Shown: positions 1 through 5,747 of the stretch, in pieces
Numbering within the stretch: the first letter of the stretch is position 1
How the letters are laid out: every line of letters begins with the position of its first letter
DNA from: SZUA-287 sp036397975
GTDB taxonomy: Bacteria > Bacteroidota > Ignavibacteria > UBA10030 > UBA6906
Assembly: GCA_036397975.1 (NCBI GenBank)
Contig: DASWHW010000021.1
Coordinates: 1-5,837, forward strand
Direction: 5' to 3'
Length of the DNA: 5,837 bases
Translations under genes and position numbers: made by a program
Notes under the pieces: generated by a model
The model's database searches: none
Told to the model about the DNA's origin: nothing
What the model saw: only the letters and a program-made list of their open reading frames with translations

Positions 1-947
1 TCAAATGGATAATCAATCACCCCGAATGAGCCGGTTGCCATCTCAACTACGATCGACACCCGGCCGCCGCTCTTGAGAATACGGCTTGCTTCTCGCGTAA
101 TCGTCTTAAATTTCAGAAGTGTTTCGGCCCTTGCCGCGGCAGTCGAGGCGGCCCCGCCATCGGTTTGCGAGAAAAACTCCGAAGGGGGATCGAGAAAAAC
201 GTAGTCTACGCTTGCAGAATCCTCCGGAATACCAGTCTGAAGAATATTAGCGCGGGTGATCCGATCATCCGCCGGTTCAATGTCGTACATCTTCACTTTC
301 CGGTCAGAAAGAAATTCTGTCCCTTCGACGACATCTCCGGTTGTACCGCTGCCTGCCATTGGGTCGACAATCTTTGCACCCGGTTTTGCATAGTAGAACA
401 GGGCGTTTGCAACGATTTGGCCTGGGAGACGTCCCTTGAAGCCCGGTTTCCCGAATCGAGGGTCGGGGATGTCGAATGACCAGATGGTTTTTTCCTTGAG
501 TTCAAATCCGTATTGCGTTCGCTCATCGGAGCGACGGGCAAGCTCGTCGTCCCTGATTTTCTTTTGCAGATCGGAAATCGTCCACTTGTTCTGAATCGCC
601 GTTTTCTCATATGCTTCGCGCTGCTTGCTATCATTGACTTTAGTTGCGAGCTCGAAATAAAAAATCTCCGGCAGCGGTTTCTTCTCAACGTTCGGATAAT
701 ACGTGTAGAACATCTGGCACTGCTTCAACATCTGAAAGGGGAATTTGAATCCGGGCACTTCCGTCATTTTCTTTAGGATTTGCTCTGAGTAAATTCCTTC
801 CTCGAGCGCGGTTGGAACTACTTTTTCGACAAGGAACTTGCCAAGGTCCCAATAGTTATCCGCGGAAAACGAATTAAGCTTCTCAACCAGCATGTCAAGT
901 GAGGATGAGGATTTTTTGCGGGCGGTCGTGGTGGATGCGCGTGCCAT
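1..947 (-). CDS. DNA methyltransferase with DUF1016-like N-terminal domain, 3' end cut by window edge
   Basis: About 315 codons are visible; the C-terminus lies beyond the left edge. Residues about 20-140 look like the DUF1016/YhcG N-terminal helical domain (YWDLGKFLVEK, then FQMLKQCQMFYTYYP, then NKWTISDLQKKI). Residues about 175-205 hold the SAM-binding motif I, DPMAGSGTTG, preceded by a PGQIVANAL segment typical of motif X. Motif IV follows about 50 residues later as LDPPS. The order X-I-IV fits an amino-methyltransferase (N6-adenine or N4-cytosine) of alpha or gamma arrangement; the target recognition region is not visible. The fourth motif IV position, normally aromatic (DPPY/F/W), is Ser. 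The ATG is the only usual start after an in-frame TAA at 963-965, and GGAGGG lies 3 nt upstream. The likely role is restriction-modification, defence or orphan DNA modification. I am confident it is a methyltransferase, less so of its class. Confidence 0.85.
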   Translation of the reverse strand, partial: MARASTTTARKKSSSSLDMLVEKLNSFSADNYWDLGKFLVEKVVPTALEEGIYSEQILKKMTEVPGFKFPFQMLKQCQMFYTYYPNVEKKPLPEIFYFELATKVNDSKQREAYEKTAIQNKWTISDLQKKIRDDELARRSDERTQYGFELKEKTIWSFDIPDPRFGKPGFKGRLPGQIVANALFYYAKPGAKIVDPMAGSGTTGDVVEGTEFLSDRKVKMYDIEPADDRITRANILQTGIPEDSASVDYVFLDPPSEFFSQTDGGAASTAAARAETLLKFKTITREASRILKSGGRVSIVVEMATGSFGVIDYPF

Positions 948-970
948 GTTCCCTCCATGATGTTAATGGT

Positions 971-999
971 AGGATAATGCAATTCAAGAAGGAATGCAA
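971..999 (-). promoter_or_regulatory. Candidate sigma70-type promoter for the methyltransferase gene
   Basis: On the minus strand TTGCAT (994-999) and TATCCT (971-976) are separated by exactly 17 nt. The -10 box matches consensus at 4 of 6 bases and the -35 box at 3 of 6. A start about 7 nt downstream would give a leader of roughly 17 nt with GGAGGG just before the ATG at 947. It lies in the 101-bp gap after the cytidylyltransferase stop. This suggests the methyltransferase can be transcribed separately from the headgroup genes. This is read by eye only. Confidence 0.35.
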
Positions 1000-1048
1000 C
1001 CAAAGGCGTTGATGACGCGGTGATATTTTGGCGAAAAAGTTTGCTCTT

Positions 1049-1777
1049 CTACGAACCGGCAAACAACGCTGCTGCCCGGTGTATATCTTCCGCGGTATCG
1101 ATTTCCATGCAACTCCTGTCCTGAACATCGACCGCATAGATCATACTTCCCTTTGCTATGGACTCCTGAAAGGCCGCCTCGTAGAAGTGATTGGCTTCTT
1201 TTCTGACGATCATTTTCTCTTTCAGGATTCCAAAGAGAGTTGAGACATACTCCGCACTGAACTTCTCGATACCAATTGATTCTCCTGCCGCTTTCTTGGG
1301 GTCCATCACCTTGCTAATCTCCAGGATACGACCGGTCTTATCAGTCAGGACTTTGATCTCTTCTTCACCAAGGGGAATGCCTGATTTCATTGCGAGACAG
1401 TTGTGGTGTCCTGATTCAACGAGAAGTGTAATGATGCTCTGATCGAAGATGATATCGCTATCGAGCAGAAGCATATCGTCATTCAGCACGTAGTCTTGTG
1501 CTAGCCAGAGGGAGTAGATATTATTGGTGGAATCGTACAACGGATTGGTTAAAAACTGTACGTGAAGATTTGGAAATTCCCCCCGGACGAAGGCGTGTAT
1601 TTGCTCCTCCAGATATCCTGTCACCATTACTATTTCGCGAATATCGTTCTGACGAAGATTCTGTAACGTGCGACCAAGGATGGTCGGATCTCCTACGCGC
1701 AGTAGACATTTCGGTGTGGTTTCGGTAAGCGGGCGGAGACGCGAAGCAATACCTGCGGCGAGTATCACCCCTTTCAT
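1049..1777 (-). CDS. LicC-like sugar-nucleotide/phosphocholine-type cytidylyltransferase
   Basis: This 242-residue cytoplasmic nucleotidyltransferase of the NTP_transferase superfamily is expected to catalyse CTP + phospho-alcohol (or phosphonate) to CDP-alcohol + diphosphate. The N-terminal nucleotide-binding loop is LAAGIASRLRPLTETTPK (residues 6-23), with Arg13 and Lys23 in the usual places. NNIYSLWLA (85-93) and the metal-binding LDSDIIFD (105-112) follow, and CMEIDTAEDI near the C-terminus supplies the second acidic site. The NN(I/F)YSL and EIDxxxD segments resemble LicC-type phosphocholine and aminoethylphosphonate cytidylyltransferases more than hexose-1-phosphate enzymes. The length suits a stand-alone enzyme. 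Its ATG overlaps the TGA of the upstream CDP-alcohol phosphotransferase (ATGA), and AGGAA lies 5 nt before the start, so translation is probably coupled. The substrate is not determinable; inositol-1-phosphate cytidylyltransferase is an alternative. Confidence 0.9.
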   Translation of the reverse strand: MKGVILAAGIASRLRPLTETTPKCLLRVGDPTILGRTLQNLRQNDIREIVMVTGYLEEQIHAFVRGEFPNLHVQFLTNPLYDSTNNIYSLWLAQDYVLNDDMLLLDSDIIFDQSIITLLVESGHHNCLAMKSGIPLGEEEIKVLTDKTGRILEISKVMDPKKAAGESIGIEKFSAEYVSTLFGILKEKMIVRKEANHFYEAAFQESIAKGSMIYAVDVQDRSCMEIDTAEDIHRAAALFAGS

Positions 1778-2658
1778 TTCGGTTCCTGCATACCGAGTTT
1801 CAAATCAATCCGTTTTTGCACCAAGAATAATATTAATGCGATGATATTTCCCACAACAGCAATTCCCCAAAGATAGATATCAAGGCGGTTGATAAGGGAG
1901 GTGACAATAAGTAAAGTCCATTGTGTGGTAGGGCCGAGGTAGGTCCAGAAGTGAATGATCACCCTGTTTCTTTGTCGAAAGATTTGAGGATCGACTGCTG
2001 TGGTGGGTTTCTCTTCTTTCTTTCCCGAAGTGCCGCGCGCCTGCAACGCCGAATAGCGAAGATAGATCCAGATGAGAAGGCGGTCGAACATCTTACGCCT
2101 TTCTCTTTTCAGAATCTCATATTCCTGCTGGAATCCCTTCACCCCTTCATCAAGAACGCTTTTTCGTTGAAGGACAATGTCGAGGAACCTATTCCGATAG
2201 AAATCCAGGAGCCCGGATTGTACAGCATTACTAATCCCCGCTGCAACGGTGAGTGCCCACATGGCTGCAGGTGAAGAGGAGGTTCCGGCATAGCCGATAC
2301 CGATACCGAGATAGACTGCAACGCTCACTACATAATCGGCGACACCATCGAGGATGCGACCGATGGCCGAACCGCTGTTTTTCAGGCGGGCAAGCTGACC
2401 GTCACTGCAATCGATAATATTGTAGAGGAGGTAAAGGATGCCACCCCAGGCGTACGCTTCGGGAGTTCCATACGTATAGCTGAAGCCGCCGAGGGCGCCA
2501 AAAACCATCGAGGCGACAGTTAGCTGGTTCGGGGTAATCTCCGTGTGAGCAATGAGCTTGACGAAGAAGAAAGCGAGGGGTCTATAAAAGAACAGATCGA
2601 AAAACTCCTCAACGGCGGGGAGCTTTAACGTTCTGGTGTACTCAGCGATCAATCCCAA
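1774..2658 (-). CDS. CDP-alcohol phosphotransferase, integral membrane, TTG start
   Basis: This 294-residue membrane enzyme should transfer a phospho-alcohol between CMP and an acceptor. The complete family signature is present: D83, D86-G87, A90-R91, G100, D104 and D108, fitting DxxDGxxARx8GxxxDxxxD. The N-terminal segment TEITPNQLTVASMVFGALGG is typical of the first membrane helix. Further hydrophobic segments lie near residues 70-82, 110-122, 133-147, 245-256 and 262-280. Residues about 150-235 form a charged, Lys/Arg/Glu-rich stretch with one short hydrophobic patch, making the protein longer than compact members of about 200 residues. The start is TTG: an in-frame TGA directly precedes it, no ATG occurs before residue 51 and the family N-terminus begins earlier. 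A second TTG is two codons downstream. The gene overlaps the aminotransferase by 17 bp and the cytidylyltransferase by 4 bp. Beside a cytidylyltransferase it more likely uses a CDP-headgroup than CDP-diacylglycerol; that is inference. Confidence 0.92.
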   Translation of the reverse strand: MGLIAEYTRTLKLPAVEEFFDLFFYRPLAFFFVKLIAHTEITPNQLTVASMVFGALGGFSYTYGTPEAYAWGGILYLLYNIIDCSDGQLARLKNSGSAIGRILDGVADYVVSVAVYLGIGIGYAGTSSSPAAMWALTVAAGISNAVQSGLLDFYRNRFLDIVLQRKSVLDEGVKGFQQEYEILKRERRKMFDRLLIWIYLRYSALQARGTSGKKEEKPTTAVDPQIFRQRNRVIIHFWTYLGPTTQWTLLIVTSLINRLDIYLWGIAVVGNIIALILFLVQKRIDLKLGMQEPK

Positions 2659-3712
2659 TCACGGGCCTCCCGCTGGGTTCAGCGACTGCCATGAAAGACA
2701 GGATTGCCTCAACAAGTTTCTTATTTTGTTCCTGCGTACCGATCGTGATGCGGAGATGAGTGTTGAGAAGTTTCTCATCCATGAACTTGATGATGAGTCC
2801 TTTTTCGGTCAGGAATGTTTTGAGGTCGGCTTTGATCTCTGCGGGAATTTTGACCAGTATAAAGTTCGCGTCTGATTTGTAAACGATGAAACCGGGAAGG
2901 CGTCCCAGTTCGTCGTAATAGATTTTCTTGTCGGTGGCCATCTTTGCTGAAATCCCACGATAGTAATCCACCGAGTCGAGCGCAGCGATCGCTACCATTT
3001 CGGAGAGGCGATGATAGCCGAGGTAGACATTGTTATACTGAACGATCTCCGTCGCCTCTGGTCCACACACGGCGTAGCCAATACGCATTCCGGCAAGCGC
3101 GTAGTATTTGGAAAATGTCCTGATGACCACAAGTTTCGGGTGTATCGCGATAAGATCACGTACATGCTTCTTCTCGTCATAGTATACATACGCCTCATCG
3201 AGGACGACAACTGCATCTTCCAACTCTGGAAGTACCAGCTTCAGTTCGTCGAGCGAGATCGAATTTCCCGTGGGATTATTGGGAGAAGCAAAGAACACGA
3301 CCTTCGGCTTCTTCTCCTGATAAACCTTGAGGAATTGTGTGACGTTGAACTCAAAGCCATCCTTTCCTTCGACCAAGGGATACTCGGAACTCAGTCCGCC
3401 GACCTCATCCGCAATATTCTTGTAATACCACCACGAGTACGAGGGGATGAGAAGGCGCTCTCCCTTTCCGAGATAGCAGCGAATTACCTGCTTCAGCAAA
3501 TGCTCTGCACCATAACCGATGAGTATCTGATCTTCCGTGACGGCAAAGTCCTTTGCAAGGCGTTCGGAGAGAATACTCTTTGAACCGCGAGTGAACACTC
3601 GGGTATAAGTGCTTAGCAATGGGATGCTTGCGTTCCGGAGCGCGTCGAAGCATGCTGGAGATGGACCGTAATTATTTTCATTCCTGTCCAGATAAATCTT
3701 TTCGGTTGCCAT
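2642..3712 (-). CDS. HisC-like PLP-dependent aminotransferase (fold type I)
   Basis: This 356-residue class I/II aminotransferase is related to histidinol-phosphate aminotransferase. Visible landmarks are LDRNENNYGPSP (8-19), SPNNPTG (143-149) with the PLP-pyridine-side Asn, VVLDEAYVYY (169-178) with Asp172 and Tyr175, and TFSKYYALAGMRIGY (199-213). In the last, Lys202 is the Schiff-base lysine and Arg210 the phosphate-binding Arg. HLRITIGT (319-326) carries Arg321, matching the HisC substrate Arg. The HisC N-terminal arm (LTPY region) is missing, and the second conserved Arg 12-13 residues before Arg321 is Lys309. The C-terminus adds a short tail overlapping the next gene. The ATG follows CAGGT at only a few nt; the frame stays open for 22 more codons upstream, to a TGA at 3779-3781, with no usual start. 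Its place heading a cytidylyltransferase/phosphotransferase unit suggests a phosphorylated ketone or aldehyde substrate rather than histidine biosynthesis. Confidence 0.9.
   Translation of the reverse strand: MATEKIYLDRNENNYGPSPACFDALRNASIPLLSTYTRVFTRGSKSILSERLAKDFAVTEDQILIGYGAEHLLKQVIRCYLGKGERLLIPSYSWWYYKNIADEVGGLSSEYPLVEGKDGFEFNVTQFLKVYQEKKPKVVFFASPNNPTGNSISLDELKLVLPELEDAVVVLDEAYVYYDEKKHVRDLIAIHPKLVVIRTFSKYYALAGMRIGYAVCGPEATEIVQYNNVYLGYHRLSEMVAIAALDSVDYYRGISAKMATDKKIYYDELGRLPGFIVYKSDANFILVKIPAEIKADLKTFLTEKGLIIKFMDEKLLNTHLRITIGTQEQNKKLVEAILSFMAVAEPSGRPVIGIDR
2666..2671 (-). promoter_or_regulatory. Strong Shine-Dalgarno site for the TTG-started phosphotransferase
   Basis: GGGAGG on the minus strand sits 7 nt before the TTG at 2658. 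It lies inside the last codons of the aminotransferase gene, within the part encoding its GRPVIGIDR tail. With the in-frame TGA directly upstream of the TTG, it fixes the start of the phosphotransferase and suggests translational coupling or re-initiation by ribosomes finishing the aminotransferase. Confidence 0.75.
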
Positions 3713-3851
3713 AAGACCTGAGATCGTTGTGAGAGGGTTCGGAAATGAACTATCGATATAGAGGAATTCGCTTGTCGTTCATTCAAGGTACTGCCTTGCT
3801 TTGAGAGTTTCAAGCCTTTTATCGGAGTTTTTCCGTGAGAGTTTGAACTGA

Positions 3852-5492
3852 CTAGTCGGTTGTAAGTACGCTATTTTGCCCGCCGAATCCATCTGGTTCT
3901 TGCGCGGGAGTCTGCGCATCGTTTCTCCAGTTGTCTCCATTCAATACAAATTTGTATCGATAGCGTCCCGGTGCGGGCAAGTGGACGAGACCGACCCATT
4001 GACCGGTCTTGATCTCATGGAGCTGATCTACTTCTGAATCCCATCCGTTGAAGTCACCCGCGACCGCAACAGAATCGGCGTTCTCGAGGCATATAAAGAC
4101 AGCGCCGCGCTGCCCATCTCGATTTGCTGAGAAGGGATGAGAGGATGGTATGCCAGCTACCAACTGACCGAGTGCACCGCTGACCGCCTTTGAGGCTTCC
4201 AGGGCTCCGCCTCCTTGCTGTTCCCGTGGGATGTCCGTTATTGGCTCTGCCGTCTTCATCAAAAGTTCCTTGATTGCCCTGTGTGAGAGGAGCGGGTTTG
4301 CCTGCAGCATTTGGGCAACGACGGAACTGACGATGGGGGCAGCGAAGGAAGTCCCGTCAACTTCTTTGTAGTACGGCGCACAGTAGTGCATCTCATTGAT
4401 TCTTTCTCGGGCAAACCCTTTGTAATCCCCATGTTCAATACCAGCGGGGATTTCATAACGAGCATTCCTTTCGCGTTCAATTACTTTGGAAACGGATTTT
4501 GGCGTCGAGCGAAGTATGGCAAAGAGAGCCCTTGATTCGCGGTATTGGTCCGTTCGAGGAAGAATCGAACCGGCGACCCATATGGCGGGCGCTATGAGCT
4601 CAGGCTTTTCATCTCCATCAACGGTTTTCCCGTACGTCGAGTGATACATTCCCCGCAAGGTTGCGTCAAGTTCATTCTGATCATCCATGCCCCCCACAGT
4701 GATTACCGAATGGGCGCTGGCGGGTGGGACGATAGGACGGGAGGGATCATTTCCACCTGCTGCGATGACAACAATGCCAGATGAAATTGCGTCTTCCGCA
4801 GCCTGGTTCACGGGGCTTTCGCTGGAGGGCGTGGGTTCATCATCTCCGACGGAGATGCTCAAGATCCCAATATTGAATTCTCGCTGGTGGTCGATCACCC
4901 AACGGATTCCCTTTGCGAGATTCTCTGTGCTGACGCGACGTGTTGTGGAATCCATGACCTTGACGAGAACTACCTCAGCATCTGACGCAATTCCGCGATA
5001 CAGACCTTTGGAAAGATAGCCGTTCCCCGCCGCGGCAACGGACGTCATTGTTCCGTGCCAGCTCTCGACGTGAGGAGATTGAAAATATTTTTCTGTTTGC
5101 GGTGGCTCGGTGACATCCACCAGGGCGCGAATTCGATTCACCGGTTTCGTGAGATCGGGATGAGGATAAAAACCCGAATCGAGGAAGGCAATCGTGATTC
5201 CCTTTCCCGTGAAGCGCGGATCTGCATTCAGGCGGAGTGGTGTGGGAAGAAGCGCAAATTCATTATGGACGCGGTCGCGGAAGAGGCTTCCTTTTGAGCG
5301 ACTGGCAAAGTGTTCTTCCAGTGTGTCAAACTCGTTCAGGTAGAGGCAGCGCTCGCACATTCCTAGTGCGAGGTTCCATGAGGGAACGCGACGTTGAATT
5401 CTCGTCGCAACGTTCTTCTCCCTCTTTCCTCGGAGCGATCGAAGAAGTAAGCTCGCGACGGAGCCGCAGACCGGACAACGGTAATACTTCAT
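3852..5492 (-). CDS. Subtilisin-family serine protease with N-terminal zinc-ribbon-like segment and C-terminal CBM48 domain
   Basis: 546 residues. The N-terminus has two CxxC pairs (C6/C9 and C46/C49), suggesting a zinc ribbon. The S8 peptidase domain spans about 95-440: Asp105 in AFLDSG, His146 in SWHGT, oxyanion Asn248 in AAGGND and Ser382 in GTSFAAP complete the triad. About 75 residues separate the APA segment (301-303) from GTSFA, longer than the usual few tens, so a charged insertion is likely. Residues about 460-546 match the CBM48/AMPK-beta glycogen-binding fold: VAVAGDFNGW, GQWVGLVHLPAPGRYRYKF, then NGDNWRNDAQ and a closing SVLTTD strand. No signal peptide or I9 propeptide is visible, so a cytoplasmic location is likely. 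An in-frame TAG 13 codons upstream leaves this ATG as the only usual start; no Shine-Dalgarno precedes it. The role may be processing proteins bound to storage polysaccharide, which is inference. Confidence 0.93.
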   Translation of the reverse strand: MKYYRCPVCGSVASLLLRSLRGKREKNVATRIQRRVPSWNLALGMCERCLYLNEFDTLEEHFASRSKGSLFRDRVHNEFALLPTPLRLNADPRFTGKGITIAFLDSGFYPHPDLTKPVNRIRALVDVTEPPQTEKYFQSPHVESWHGTMTSVAAAGNGYLSKGLYRGIASDAEVVLVKVMDSTTRRVSTENLAKGIRWVIDHQREFNIGILSISVGDDEPTPSSESPVNQAAEDAISSGIVVIAAGGNDPSRPIVPPASAHSVITVGGMDDQNELDATLRGMYHSTYGKTVDGDEKPELIAPAIWVAGSILPRTDQYRESRALFAILRSTPKSVSKVIERERNARYEIPAGIEHGDYKGFARERINEMHYCAPYYKEVDGTSFAAPIVSSVVAQMLQANPLLSHRAIKELLMKTAEPITDIPREQQGGGALEASKAVSGALGQLVAGIPSSHPFSANRDGQRGAVFICLENADSVAVAGDFNGWDSEVDQLHEIKTGQWVGLVHLPAPGRYRYKFVLNGDNWRNDAQTPAQEPDGFGGQNSVLTTD

Positions 5493-5525
5493 GACATTGG
5501 AGCGGGAAGATTCGTTTTTTCGGAA

Positions 5526-5552
5526 AGTCTAAGTACACAACATCGCGGTCAA
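5526..5552 (-). promoter_or_regulatory. Weak candidate promoter for the protease gene
   Basis: Minus-strand TTGACC (5547-5552, 5 of 6 to consensus) and TAGACT (5526-5531, 4 of 6) are 15 nt apart, at the short end of the accepted spacing. Transcription would start near 5519 and leave a leader of about 26 nt. An overlapping alternative pairs TTGCAA (5553-5558) with TACTTA (5530-5535) at 17 nt, but its -10 box is poor. If the host is a Bacteroidota member, these sigma70 consensus boxes may not apply. Confidence 0.25.
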
Positions 5553-5645
5553 TTGCAACGATGTCTAGGAAAAAACGCCGGTGGTGACTCCTTAAAAATG
5601 TCAGGTTTACGCCTCGATAGAAATGTCATTATTGCTGAGCTTATC

Positions 5646-5666
5646 GTCCTCACAAGCCAAGAGGAC
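5646..5666. repeat. Perfect 6-bp inverted repeat with 9-nt loop in the intergenic gap
   Basis: GTCCTC (5646-5651) and GAGGAC (5661-5666) are exact reverse complements around a 9-nt spacer, able to form a stem-loop in either transcript. It lies about 80 bp after the stop of the gene at the right edge. No T-run follows on either strand, so it is not a textbook intrinsic terminator. It could be a weak terminator, a protein-binding site or chance. The rest of the gap (5493-5747) shows nothing else that I can support. Confidence 0.4.
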
Positions 5667-5747
5667 AGAGAGCATGAAAGGAGTACTGAATATGCGTACC
5701 GAGGAACGCTATCGGTTGAGACTTTTGACTGAAGTGCATGTGTTGCC

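Noticed and set aside
165..776. Plus-strand and other-frame open reading frames over the left-edge gene
   Set aside because: The methyltransferase frame on the minus strand is continuous from 947 to the edge and carries SAM motifs I and IV; the others are shadows.
985..1035. Possible terminator after the cytidylyltransferase: CCAAA/TTTGG arms enclosing a GCGT/ACGC mini-stem
   Set aside because: The stems are short and interrupted and no T-run follows on the minus strand.
1049..2658. Di-myo-inositol-phosphate synthesis (split IPCT/DIPP synthase) as the function of the cytidylyltransferase and phosphotransferase pair
   Set aside because: The domain pairing would fit, but the coupled aminotransferase has no role in that pathway and no inositol-phosphate synthase is visible, so it is kept only as an alternative.
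3011..3583. 190-codon plus-strand open frame
   Set aside because: It lies wholly antisense to the aminotransferase, whose motifs are unmistakable. The plus-strand product shows no recognisable motif.
3745..3785. Possible promoter (TTGAAT and TATATC) before the aminotransferase
   Set aside because: The spacing is 20 nt and the -35 match is poor; transcription from the upstream protease promoter cannot be excluded.
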